This document shows positions 1 through 10,113 of a stretch of 64,000 nucleotides of DNA, one piece after another. The stretch's first letter is position 1. Each line of letters begins with the position of its first letter. Made by a program: the position numbers and the translations under genes. The stretch is from Wurfbainia villosa (Eukaryota > Streptophyta > Magnoliopsida > Zingiberales > Zingiberaceae), in the NCBI GenBank assembly GCA_025175895.1, contig CM046005.1, positions 65,806,325 to 65,870,324 of the forward strand, written 5' to 3'. The notes beneath the pieces are model-generated. The model did not search any database. It was not told where the DNA came from and worked only from the letters and a program-made list of their open reading frames with translations.

Positions 1-927
1 AGAACTAGAAAGTGCATTAAAATATACCTTAGGGTTTGCCTTAGAGGCTCCCCCTACTTGTGATGCTCCTTCCTTATCTTTGATTGCCTTCTTCCTAGGG
101 CATTGAGTTCTATAGTGCCCCTTCTTATGACACTTGAAGCATACTATGAGCTCCTTGGTCTTCTTGGTGGGGACACCAACATCCTTTGACTTATCTTGAC
201 TTTTAGGTGTCGGAGGAGCTTTCCTTACTCTTTTCGGACACTTACTCTTGTAGTGTCCAGATTCCCTACACTCAAAACATATTATATGCATTTTATTATT
301 AACACATATGTTTGAGTTACCTAGGTCCGTGGTGGAGGCCTCTTGAGCTTATTCATCTTCTCGACCGGAGGTTGATGGTTCCTCTTGAGGTTGCTCTGGT
401 GTAGATGCTCTAATATCCTCCCCCTAAATTCTAGAGGTGGAGGCTTCTCCTACTTCTTCCTCTTCTTCCACCAATCCCAGTCCGGATGTTGATTCTCCAT
501 CAACTTCCGAATCATCACTTTCTTATGATGAGGATGATGTTCTCTCTTCTTCGACTTCCTCTTCTTGAGCCGGTGATGGGTCTTCATGGAGCTTGGCCAA
601 TTCCCTCCAAAGCTCCTTGGCATCCATGCAATCCCCTAGGCTACACAAGATGTCATTAGGAATCAAATCAAAAATGAATTTGATTACCTTCTTATTTTTC
701 TCAAATTGTTGGAGTTGCTCCTCGGTCCATCTCTTCTTTTTGAGAAAGCCTCCCTTTGGTCCTCTTGGATAATCAAATCCTTCCATTAAGATGGACCACT
801 CCTCAAAATCCCTCATCATCAAAAAGTCTTCAATCCTTGTCTTCCATTGGGTGAAGCCTTCTCATCCATAGAAAGCATATGGGATTGGGGTGTTGATGTC
901 CCAACCCAAACTCTCTTGAATTTCCAT
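1..927 (-). pseudogene. gag fragment, gag-only family (copy A-left)
   Basis: Retrotransposon capsid/nucleocapsid gene read leftward from an ATG at 925-927 and cut by the window edge. The N-terminus has the copia-gag (UBN2-type) pattern: WDINTPIPYAFYG, then LMEGFDYPRGPKGGF, KKRWTEEQLQQFEKNKK and DAKELWRELAKLHEDP. Downstream come an acidic Ser/Glu-rich linker and two CCHC zinc knuckles, CFECRESGHYKSKC (about 235-290) and CFKCHKKGHYRTQC (about 110-155). Plant copia gag usually has one knuckle, so the pair is a family mark, seen again in element E. In-frame stops (after AFYG, in the linker near 425 and near 350) show it is dead. The primer-binding site lies just upstream at 991-1001. Product and family are clear from motifs; lineage (SIRE/Maximus-like) is inferred. 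Confidence 0.8.
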
Positions 928-990
928 CTTATTCCTCTTCACCCTCTAGCATCTTGGCTCTGGGTTGTTAATCCATAGAAGAGCCCCGGG

Positions 991-1001
991 CTCTGATACC
1001 A
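991..1001 (-). promoter_or_regulatory. Primer-binding site, initiator Met tRNA type
   Basis: On the minus strand this reads TGGTATCAGAG, complementary to the 3' end of plant initiator tRNA-Met. It lies 2 bases inside an LTR end (CAACA, boundary at 1004), the standard place for a reverse-transcription primer site. It orients the gag fragment 1-927 leftward. Confidence 0.85.
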
Positions 1002-1003
1002 AT

Positions 1004-1038
1004 TGTTGAGGATTCAGTGACCGCTAGAGGGGGGGGGG
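1004..1038 (-). repeat. LTR-end stub fused to an inverted gag copy
   Basis: On the minus strand this is the last 35 or so bases of a gag-only-family LTR (poly-C tract, CTCTAGCGGTCACTG, CAACA), matching the LTR ends at 56122-56160 and 49984-50030. It should continue rightward for 1.2-1.6 kb. Instead, just after an eleven- to twelve-base G run, the sequence becomes the 3' half of a gag gene in the opposite orientation. This is either a real inversion/recombination breakpoint or an assembly join at a homopolymer. Confidence 0.65.
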
Positions 1039-1455
1039 GTGAAAAGTGATAAAAAATCTAGGTCTATGAGTCAAATTCAAAGACCTAGGAAACAAGAACC
1101 ATCAAAGGGCAAGAAAGGTTTGGGTCACAAACCTAAGTCCAAGGAGACCTATCATAGTGTTCCATTTGATTATAGAACTAAAACTAGGTTTAGAAAAACC
1201 AAGGTTACTAGGGAAGTCATCCCTAAGAGTAACTAAAGTGTGTGCCTAGTGTCTAGGGTTTCAAGGAAACCTAGAGAAGCCATTAAGAAGGTCAAAAGGG
1301 GAGTTACCTCTAGGGTTGACTGAGCCAAGACCAAAATGACCAAGGCTTCTAAGCCTAGGAGGGTATCTAGGGAAATTATCCCTAATGAATACCTAGGAAG
1401 CCCAAGGAGCTCCAATAGATATTGGGTTCCTAGGAGCGTGATCGATTCACGCTAA
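1039..1455 (+). pseudogene. gag C-terminal portion, gag-only family (copy A)
   Basis: Encodes the C-terminal tail of the same gag family, rightward: KQEPSKGKKGLGHKPKSK, ETYHSVPFDYRTKTRFRKTK, REVIPK, KPRRVSREIIPNEY and finally SSNRYWVPRSVIDSR followed by TAA (1453-1455). The tail aligns residue by residue with element E (54391-54900, ending SSNRFWVPKSVIDSC) and with element D (ending SSNRYWILKSVIPSH), all stopping at the same point. Internal stops (CAA to TAA near 1234, TGA near 1319) make it a pseudogene. In SIRE-like copia elements a WVPK motif precedes the protease; here nothing pol-like follows. The N-terminal half is missing because of the breakpoint at about 1038. Confidence 0.75.
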
Positions 1456-3284
1456 ATGGGTTTAGGTGTGCCAACTTTGAATGGATAGGTAGTTAACCTA
1501 ACCATGGTAAAGGTGGCACCTTAGGTCATTTTCAAGGTCATGAGTACCTTGGAAATGTGTTTTGATTATAATCCTAAAAGATTTATAGGATGTGCCAATA
1601 TAATTTATGGAAGTTGAAAAATCAATCAAATCGGCACAATTTAGGTTTAGAGGTTGAGATGTGCCATTTTGGGTTTTTGGCACACTTGGGAGATAGTTGA
1701 TAATATGGCAAAATGGGTTTAATAATGACAAATGGCAACAAATATTAAAATTTAGGTATTATATACCTTTATATTTTATTTGCCATGCTTGAGTTTCCAT
1801 ATAATATGTCATGACATTATGTTTTATTTTAATCATTTAAAATGTCATGATCACGTTTAGGATTAAGGTTAAATGTCATGTATGCTTAGATTCCATTTTA
1901 TGTCAAGATATCATGATTATGAGCACATGCTTATTTATATCATCATTAATGCCATAATCATTCATGCATTTATAAAAATTGAGTTAAGGACATATGACAT
2001 GACATAAAGTTCCATTTATAAGGGAATCAAGTAGTGTTGCCTTAGAAAAATACATGAAACCCTAGTTTAGGAGAACAAAACCGACATCTCACATCACATT
2101 GACATGTATGTGTATGGATACACTCTAGATACATGTGAGATGTTAGGAAATGAGTTAAGTTCAAGGTGCATAGTTTTTGCATCTAGATGAACTCAAACTC
2201 ATCTTATATTATTATGGATCATTGGGAAAGCTTATGTTCAAGCCATGTATATTAAGCCCAAAGAACATGATCCAATATAAGGTTTAGAAAAATCATTTTA
2301 AAATCATTTTGAAAAACCTTAGTGAAGTCTATTTTTTGATAGCAATCACCATTGATGATGTTCATACAAAGTGAGCTAAAACATTGAAGTTTTTTTTTTC
2401 ACTTTTGAACTTTGTGTCAATTTCACTATTTTATGGGTAAATTATTTTTCAAACATTTTTCACCCATTGTATTGGTAATAAGTAGTATACGTATGAAGTT
2501 TCAAAATTTTTCAAACTACATATATTTACTTATGAATTTTTGAAATTCATTTTTGATAATTGAAAATCGGAATTTTCAGTTATCAGTCGACTGCCTCTTG
2601 ATTGTAGTCAACTGATGGGTAAGGCAGTTGACTGTTGGCTGATAGAGTCGACTGCCATGTCTGATTTCGGGTAAACAAGGTTTGTTTACCCCTATTTCAG
2701 ATATGTTAGGGTTTCGTAACCACTCATAACCCTAGGATATGCTTTGGAAAGCATTAGAAAGGGTGAAAATCCATTGGATATGAATTAGGAGAGTTGATAG
2801 AGTGATGTATCAATTTAAGATGTGGGAACGTTCAATGTTGAACTTTGAATCTTATTTTTGATGGTTTAGTGTTCCTATTGGCTTAGGGACTTCCCAAGGA
2901 CATTGTTGGTGCAATGGTCAAGGGGGAGCAAGCCTTTAAAGGGAGATATCCATCATGAGATGATGGATGTTATTTTTCCTCATGAGGGGGAGAAATGGGA
3001 ATTTGAGATGCCCAATTTAGAAATTGGGAGACTTCATAGGAGTTCCTCTCTTGAGTGATATGTGACTTATCACTAGGAAGATTGTAGGCATCCAAGATGT
3101 TTTTGGATCAAGGGGGAGATTGTAAGATCTCATTGGGATATGAGACATTGACCTCCTTGAGAGAACCTTTTTGATGTAAAAAGGGGGAGAAAGTAAAATT
3201 ACCAATTTGGGAAAATTGGTAAAGGAATTTGAGTTGGGGGCCTAACTCAAGAGTGTTTTTGTCAAACATCAAAAAGGGAGAGAT
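1456..3284 (+). other. Non-coding 3' internal region of gag-only element A
   Basis: About 1.8 kb, AT-rich, no reading frame above background. It aligns end to end, in reverse complement, with 52590-54390 of element E, and more loosely with 10114-11662 of element D. It occupies the place of pol. It holds a conserved stem-loop (2085-2142), a short group of GTCGAC-type palindromes (2584-2660) and ends with the purine-rich tract AAAAAGGGAGAGAT (3271-3284) directly before the LTR, the expected polypurine tract for plus-strand priming. Confidence 0.7.
2085..2142 (+). other. Conserved stem-loop, 3' non-coding region
   Basis: Outer stem CATCTCACAT (2085-2094) pairs with ATGTGAGATG (2133-2142). An inner perfect hairpin GTGTATGGATACAC sits at 2110-2123. 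The same layout is found in elements E (53695-53752), D (10591-10656) and, in a modified form, I (23673-23726). The stem is directly followed by TTAGGA. Function unknown; an RNA structure used in packaging, export or reverse transcription is possible. Confidence 0.7.
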
Positions 3285-3429
3285 TGTTAGTGCAATCGAC
3301 CCAGGTCATGATTGACCAGACTTGAGTTTGACTCGAGTAGTATTTTGATGTTTGACATTGATGTCTGACATGTGTTAGGGAGATTGTTGGTACAATCGAC
3401 CCAGGTCATAATTGATGTTTGACGATGGT

Positions 3430-3905
3430 TTGTCCATTGTCATGGGAAAAAGTCCAAGTCTTATGTACTTGTCATGAAAAGTCTAAGCTTGAGTCTTGGC
3501 ATGGAAAGTCCAACATGGGTTGGCAAGGAAAGTCTGAGCATGGGTCTTGGCAAAGGAAAGTCCAAGCATGGGTCTTGGCAAGGAAAAGTCCAAGCATGGG
3601 TCTTGGCATGAAAAGTCCAACATGGGTTGGCAAGGAAAATCCAAGCATGGGTCTTGGCAAAGGAAAGTCCAAGCATGGGTCTTGGCAAGGAAAAGTCCAA
3701 GCATAGGTCTTGGCATGGAAAGTCCAACATGGGTTGGCAAGGGAAAGTCCAAGCTTGAGTCTTGGAAATTGAGGAGTCGAAGGGGAATATTGGTGGCGTA
3801 AAGTCCAAGGGTGAAGTCTTGGCAGCATAAGTCCAATGGTTGGCGGTGTAAAGTCCAAGTGGAGTCTTGGCAGTGCAAGTCCAATGTGCCTTGGCGGTGT
3901 AGACC
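3430..3905. repeat. Minisatellite in LTR U3, ~28-31 bp unit
   Basis: Tandem units of the type AAGTCCAAGCATGGGTCTTGG plus a GCAAGGA or GCATGGA linker, roughly 14 or so imperfect units, becoming degenerate (TTGGCGGTGTA forms) toward 3900. Each unit contains CCAAG...CTTGG, so every unit can fold on itself. Homologous but differently sized arrays occur in the LTRs at 39195-39495, 51030-51345 and 57180-57359. The long open frames here in several registers are by-products of the repeat. Confidence 0.8.
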
Positions 3906-4084
3906 ACATTAGCATGACAATAGCTGATGGAAGCACTTGAAGACTAGCGTATGGATGAACAAGTCATGAATGACTTGGAGGGATCCGATAGGCGTGAGGC
4001 TGATGGAGGTGGCTAGACAGCTTAGGTCTAGGCTAAGGGTGGTCTAGCAAGTATGGGGGCACCATACTTGGGTTAAAACCTCAT

Positions 4085-4425
4085 GTTTGAGGTGTATCAG
4101 TCGACTAGGACTATGGTCAGTCGACTGATGGGAGTCGACTAGGGTTCAACTTCTAGAATTGGCCTAGTAGTCGACTGATGTCCTAAGCAGTCGACTGATT
4201 TGGAGATCAACCGACTGCTGGTTGGGAATTCTAGCACAGAAAGCTCTCCAGTCGAGTGATCAACCCGAACACTCGACTGATTGAGCCATCAGTCGATTGA
4301 TGGGTATGATCGGTCGATTGATGGTCTATCCGTTGGACTTATCCGACGTGGCTCATGTCGTTGTGAGGCAATGGCTACAGGGGTAGTCGACTGATGGTCT
4401 CGATCAGTCGACTGCTAGGCAAAAA
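4085..4425. repeat. Array of CAGTCGACTG palindromes
   Basis: About a dozen copies of CAGTCGACTG or one- and two-base variants (AGTCGACTAGG, CAGTCGATTGATGG, AGTCGAGTGATC) within 340 bases, irregularly spaced, just upstream of the TATA box at 4444. The core is a perfect 10-base palindrome. Comparable arrays lie upstream of the TATA region in every gag-only-family LTR here and are absent from the H, K, P and Q LTRs. Confidence 0.8.
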
Positions 4426-4443
4426 ATCAGCCTGAATGCAGGT

Positions 4444-4450
4444 TATAAAA
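4444..4450 (+). promoter_or_regulatory. TATA box of LTR
   Basis: TATAAAA about 480 bases before the LTR end, right after the palindrome array; the matching position in element F is 40068-40075. Likely the U3 promoter. Confidence 0.55.
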
Positions 4451-4922
4451 GCTATTCGTGGGGAGTATTTTTGGCATTGGTTCTTAGACATGTTTGGGGC
4501 GATTTGTTGCTGTAAATCAGGGTCTCTAAGTGCAACTCAAGCAACCAACAAGCAAGCAACCAAAAGCTCTTTGTAAAGTTTTATTTACTTGCATTTTAGT
4601 GTATTTTGCTTGCATTTCATTCTTATTGTTGTAAGAACTATTGTACGAGGTTTTTCCTCCTCCGGATTGTTCTGAGAAGGAGTTATTGTTATAGTGGTGT
4701 GTGATTGACATCGCTAGGGCTCATTCGAGCCCAATCCGTGGAGTAGGAACCATTCAGTTCCGAACCACATTATATTGTGTTGTATTATGCTTGTATTCAT
4801 TTTGTATTGTATTATTTCTATTTTCGCTGCATACTAATATAATTGTAGCAAGCACGATCGAATTCCTCCATCAATGTCGAAGAGCAATTCACCCCCCCTC
4901 TAGGGCCATCGAGGTCCTAATA

Positions 4923-5959
4923 GGAAGCACCTGAAGGCTAGCATATGGATGAACAAGTCATGGATGACTTGGAGGGATCTGATAGGTGTGAGGTTGATGG
5001 AAGTGGATAGATGACTTAGGTCTAGGCTAAGGGTGGTCTAGCAAGTATGAGGGCATCATACTTGGGTTAGACCTCATGGTTGAGGTGTATCAGTCGATTG
5101 GGGTTATGGACCAGTTGACTGGTCAAATATTTTGACACTTTGCAGCCGAGTCGACACTGAACAGTCGACTGGGATTATGACCAATCGACTACCATGAGTC
5201 GACTGGCGTTTGACTGCGACAAGTGGCCTTGTCAGTCGACTGGACATGAGTAGTCGATTGCCACGAAGGGCAATCAACTGATGCTGGATTTAGTCACGAG
5301 GATAGAAAGCTCAGTAGATGACTGAGCATTCGTCTTCGAGCTTTGGAAGTCGACTGATGGAAATGGCAGTCGACTGCCAGTGTATGCATTGGCTTGAATG
5401 CCAACATGGACCAAGTTCATTGTGCAACGACCGAGCTTGATACCGATCGCGGTAAAATCTAGGTCATGTGGTGGCATAAAAGGAGCTTGACGGGGAGGAT
5501 TTCTGCAACGATTTCTTGGGTGATTTGAGGCGATTTACTGGTGCAAGTCAGGGTCTTCAAGTGCGGCTCAAGCAATCAACTAAGCAAGCATTCAAAGCAT
5601 TCATGTAAAGTGTTTTCTTTACTTGTACTTCATTTTATCTTTGTAATCACTTGTATCTTTTGTATTACTATTGTAATCATTTGTACAAGATTTCTCCACC
5701 TCTGGTGTGTCCCCGAAAAAGAGATTTAGTAGTGGTGTGTGCATCACTAGAGCTCGTTGAGCTCGCCCCATGGAGTAGGAACCCTAACGTTCTGAACCAC
5801 ATTGCATCTTATTTTTTGCATGTGATTGTGTATTTTTCTTTTGTATTTCTATATTTCACTATGCAAACTAACAAGTTGTAGAGATAAGCACGATCGAATT
5901 CCATCAAATTGACGATGAGACGCTATTCACCCCCTTTAGCGGACATACGATCCCCAACA
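4923..5959 (+). repeat. Second, 5'-truncated LTR of the same family
   Basis: Begins abruptly with GGAAGCACCTGAAGGCTAGC, which matches position 3930 inside the preceding LTR, and continues in parallel (palindrome array 5090-5370, TATAAA-like CATAAAAG near 5473, poly-C/CTTTAGCGG block) to a clean CAACA end at 5959. The first 540 or so bases are absent. The two LTRs are clearly diverged, so this is not a fresh duplication. It may be the remnant of another member recombined onto the first. Confidence 0.7.
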
Positions 5960-6642
5960 AAAAGCTGTGGACCAACCTTGATGAATGATACTGATGGACT
6001 AGAAAGGAAGAGATACAACGGTTCCCCTTCAGATTGTCTCCCTTGAAATCTCCCACACTCTTATTTTCCATTTCAAGCTTAGAATCCCCGATCAAAATAA
6101 TCCCAGATGAAGAAATCGAGGAGAGAATTAGAACTCAACCATTCCCTTGATCAATGGAAGCTTAGACTTTTTAATGTCATTGTTTCCTCCTGGAGGTTAT
6201 TGATGTGTGATAGAAGATAGCCTCCCTAGAAGCGGAGACAACCTTGACCATCTAGTAGCCTCCTTCCGAAAACCCATTGACCCCCTTTTCCAATGTCGTC
6301 GGCAAAGATGGTGGTTGTGTCTATAGAGCTTGGAGAAGAGGGAGCTTCTAACAGTGGATTGATGGTGAGGATGAAAGGCGGTGAAGATCATCATCAGTCT
6401 TGGTGAGGGAGATGGATGGTCTGCTACAGTTATTGGTGAGGAAGTAGTGGTGTCTTCAGCAGAAGGAAATGTTGCCTTTTTTCTTGCGTGAAAAAACTCC
6501 CTCTTCCCTCAACTGCTCCCCCAGCTCTAGAGGATCCCCTCTTCTTTACCCTAGCATGCCATTTATCCTTCCCAATTGGGCCGGGTCTTGCTTCCTAATC
6601 CATGGGCTCATATTTCCTCCATATCATTAAACAAGCTCAAGT
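5960..6642. other. Unassigned stretch between two LTR elements
   Basis: 683 bases that match nothing else in the window by eye. Higher GC than its neighbours between 6200 and 6600, with no long open frame and no visible target duplication. It joins the LTR end CAACA (5959) to a 5'-truncated LTR (6643). It could be part of the original target DNA, a non-coding internal part of another element, or a captured host fragment. I do not recognise it. Confidence 0.4.
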
Positions 6643-8473
6643 TGGGTTCAAGTTGAGTTTTGATATTTGAATAATATATGAACGAGTTGGAATAATATGC
6701 GACTGAGTTTGGAGAATATTAGAGGGGAAGATTGTTTGTGCAATCGACCTGTCAAGATTGACAAAGTTCGGATTGAATTTTGATGCTTGAATGATATATA
6801 ATCAAAGAATATTTCTCAAAGAGGAAATTATTGGTCAAGGGTGATCAGGATGGAGAGTACTGAAGAGAGAGATTATCAGTATATTCTTCATTGAATTAGG
6901 ATGGCCATGATAGATGTAGGATTCAATAAAAAGTAAATCAGTGAGAAGTCAAATATGTCAAGGTTGGTCGAATATTTGACAAATACAAAAGTTCAAGTGA
7001 GTCATTGAGGATCAGATACTTGATGGTCGAAAGTCCAACAAAGTATTGACAAATAAAAAGTCTAAGTGGGTCATGGAGGATCAAACACTTGACAATTGAA
7101 AGTCTAATAGGAAGTTGACAAGAAGTAAAGTCCAAGTGGATCATAGAGGATCAAACACTTGACATGTGAGTGAGGAAATTCTAATAGGTCAGGAATGATC
7201 AGGTGTTAGGTAAGTGAGAAAATTCTAATAAGTCAAGAAGGATTGAATGTTAGGTGAATGAGAAAGACCTAATAGGTCAGGGTGGAACAAATGTTAGGTG
7301 AGTGTGAAAGTCTAAATAGGTCAAGGAAGACTAAATGTTTGACATTGTAGAAGTTCATACAGATCAAGAAAGACATGATATTTATCATTGGCGAAGCCTT
7401 GATAGGTCAAGGGTGACCGAATACTAGACATGAAAGAGAAAGTCCAAATAGGTCAGGAGGACTAGATGTTTGATGTCGATGAATTACTAGTAGGACAAGG
7501 TGATTGGATGCTAGACAGATAAAGTCCTGACATATCAAGGTAACCGAATGTTAGGCAAGTGAAATCTTGACAAGTCAAATGTGACTAGATGTTAGACAAG
7601 TGAATTCTTGACAAGTCAAGATTGATCGGATGCTAGGCAGGTGAGGTCCCAACAAGTCAAAATTGATCGGATGCTAGGTAAGAGAAATTCTGGTAGGATG
7701 AGATCAATAAAATACCAAGTGAAGTGAGAGTTAGATTTAGTGAGAACTAAAATTGAGGTATTAGTCAATTGATAAGGTATATCAGTTGACTGATAAATCC
7801 TAAACCCTAAATTCAAGATTTGAGAAAGTTTAAGGGAGTTTTGAGTGTGATCAGTTGACTAATTGGTTTCACTAGTTGACTGATAGAGACTAGTCGATTG
7901 ACGGAGCAAATCAATTGATTGGTATTATTGTAACAAAGCATAGAAGTTTCTGTAGTTGATTTACGGGATTCGACTGAATAGGTTCCAATCGACTAATGAT
8001 GAGTGACAGTTGACTAATACTGATGTGGATTGAAATGTTAAGTTGATAGGTCAAAGCAACATTTGAATCCACAATGAAGTAATCAACTGATGGATAAAAA
8101 TAGTCGACTGATTGAGACTTTTAAGAGGTATTTTAAAGGAACCAAATAGTGAGCAAGCAAAGATCTCTTTGTCATTTTAGTTTTTGTATTGTATTTGGTT
8201 GCATGTGATTGTAAAGAACAAGTTATAAGATGTTTCTCCACCTCTAGAAGGATTCTGAGAAGGAAAAAAAAATAGTGGTGATTTCGCTATGACTCTAGAC
8301 CATGGAGTAAGAACTAGAGCTTTTGAACCATGTAAAATGATTTTTGTTTGTGATGTTTGTATTTATTTTATATTTTATTTTCATTTTTTTTATTAACATG
8401 TTGTAGATAGGCACTAATCGATGATCAAATCACAAATGTTGTTAACCCTCCTAGTAATATTACAGCCCTAACA
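6643..8473 (+). repeat. 5' LTR of gag-only element D (start truncated)
   Basis: Matches the 3' LTR of D at 11663 onward (shared AAGCTCAA...TTGAGTTTTGATATTTGAATAAT) but lacks the first 30 or so bases. A second LTR start, TGTTTGTGCAATCGACC, is at 6733. The middle (6950-7700) is a run of degenerate repeats of the type AAGTCCAAGTGGGTCA / GATGTTAGGCAAGTGA. GTCGAC/GTTGAC-type palindromes lie at 7770-8110. It ends CCCTAACA, followed 2 bases later by a primer-binding site. Confidence 0.75.
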
Positions 8474-8475
8474 AG

Positions 8476-8487
8476 TGGTATCAGAGC
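8476..8487 (+). promoter_or_regulatory. Primer-binding site of element D
   Basis: TGGTATCAGAGC, two bases after the LTR end at 8473; initiator-Met tRNA type. Confidence 0.85.
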
Positions 8488-8509
8488 AAGGTTACTCTTC
8501 ACCAGACTA

Positions 8510-10113
8510 ATCATCAATGGAGCACAAAGTTAAAGGTAGAAGATAAAACTTTAATTATGAAGGAGACAAATAGAGTTCAATGATGGATTCATATCTAACA
8601 CCCGATTACCTCCACCTTACTAATTGGGAAGCTTTGAGTATTGGAGATTAAGAATGTAAATTTTCTTCATGATGGACAATGAAAATTGGTTTATCTTAAT
8701 GGAAGGATTTGAAGCCCCAAATGATAGCAAGAAAAACTCCTCAAGGAAAAGAAATGGGCCAAGGAGAAAATTAAAAAAAATCTGAGACAAATAAAAAGAT
8801 AACCAAAATTTTGATAAATTTGGTACATAATGATATTTTGTATAAATTAGAAAAAAAAAATACAAGAATGCATGTGAACTATAGAGCAAATGGGTCAAAC
8901 TTCATGAAGAACTCTAATTGGTACAAGAAAAAAATAAGTACGAGGAAGAAGATTCACCGTCTCAAGAGAACAAAGATTCAAAAGTTGAGAGGTGCTCGAC
9001 ATACGATATGGAAGAGGTTGAAGAAGCCTCTACCTCAAGGATTGAGGAGGAGGATAAATCATCAACATCAAAATAAGATGAACCTTCAACTTTTGGAGTC
9101 GATGAAGAAGAAGCTCATGCTTCACCTATCACCATGGAAGGTAACATAACTTAAATTATAAAAAATCAAGATCATATAGTATATTTTAATTATATAGAAA
9201 AGGGACATTGTAAGAGTAGGTGCCCACGATCAACAATGTAGAAAGTTCAAGTGGCACCGAAGACTAAGAAGAAGCCAAAAGAAGTTAAATCTTTGGTGAA
9301 AAGAGAAAAGAACACATAATGTGTTTTTCATGCAACAAACATCGATATTACTAAAATTAATATCTAAGGGGGAGGCACTCAACAAAGGTTATTGGGGTAA
9401 GCTCAAGTTTAGGGGAGGGCTCCTAAGGCAAGGCCGAAGCTATCTTTAATTAATGGAATTCCATTATATCATGATAAAAAAACATGCTAGATCTAGATAT
9501 TATGATTTTAGTGCTAATTATCATGTTAGTAAGAAATATGTAAAACTAAAGGACAATTCTAGTTTTTATAATCCAGAACTAGCTGATCTAGGGATAGGAA
9601 TGTAGAAAGGGAATTAAGAAAGAACCTTAAAAAAAATAGACTTATGCCTAGGAAGAGAAATGATCATGGGAAGCATGAAAAATCAAGAATTGAGGACTTA
9701 GAAAAGGAAAATCATGTCTTGAGATTAAGACTAAATAAATTGGTAAAGACTCTTACAAAGATGGAAAATCTATTTAAAGGGTTAAAAGGACAAAATCATC
9801 CATCAATAAGGAAGAATTATCTAAGGACAAGAAATGTTTGGGATACAAATCTAAGTCCAAGGAGAGTATGCTAACATACTAGCGAATTCTATATAACTAT
9901 AAAACTAACTCTAGATTTAGGAGTAGAGTCAAAGTTATACGGGAGGTCATCCCTATAGTTGACCTTGATGAGATTTTAATGACTAAGACTTTTAAGAAGC
10001 CTAGAAGAGTCATTAGGAAGATGATTAAAGAGGTGATCCCTAGCGAATACCTAGAAAATCCAAAGAGTTCCAATAGATATTGGATTCTTAAGAGTGTGAT
10101 CCCTTCACACTAA
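8510..10113 (+). pseudogene. gag of gag-only element D, heavily decayed
   Basis: Recognisable across three frames: NWFILMEGFEAP-type core near 8680-8730, an acidic Ser-rich linker (EEVEEASTSRIEEEDK, 9010-9060), remains of two zinc knuckles (KGHCKSRC near 9200; MCFSCNKHRYY near 9320, its last Cys lost), a coiled-coil segment (SRIEDLEKENHVLRLRLNKL, 9690-9750), a KCLGYKSKSKE box, and a tail ending SSNRYWILKSVIPSH with TAA at 10111-10113. That last stop sits exactly where the tails of A and E stop. Many frameshifts and stops; the most decayed copy here, consistent with D being the outer, oldest layer. Confidence 0.7.

Larger units (their letters stand above)
3285..4922 (+). repeat. 3' LTR of gag-only element A
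   Basis: Starts TGTTAGTGCAATCGACCC just after a polypurine tract and ends near ...GAGGTCCTAATA, where family members end CCTAACA. The first 100 bases, including the purine tract, are repeated: a second start TGTTGGTACAATCGACCC occurs at 3385. Inside are a minisatellite (3430-3905), an array of GTCGAC palindromes (4085-4425), a TATA box (4444-4450), and the poly-C/CTCTAG block typical of this family's LTR end. Similar LTRs are at 6643, 38984, 49984 and 56122. Confidence 0.75.

Noticed and set aside
3461..3936. Overlapping open frames of 133-154 residues, rich in CQDPCLDF or PRPMLG repeats
   Set aside because: They are open in several registers because the minisatellite unit lacks stops; no start context or homology, and the array differs between LTR copies.
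4085..4425. CRISPR-like appearance of spaced short palindromes
   Set aside because: Spacing is irregular, repeats are only about 10 bases, there are no cas genes, and the context is a eukaryotic LTR retrotransposon.
7797..7812. CCTAAACCCTAAA, telomere-like
   Set aside because: Only about two units inside an LTR; no array, so probably chance.
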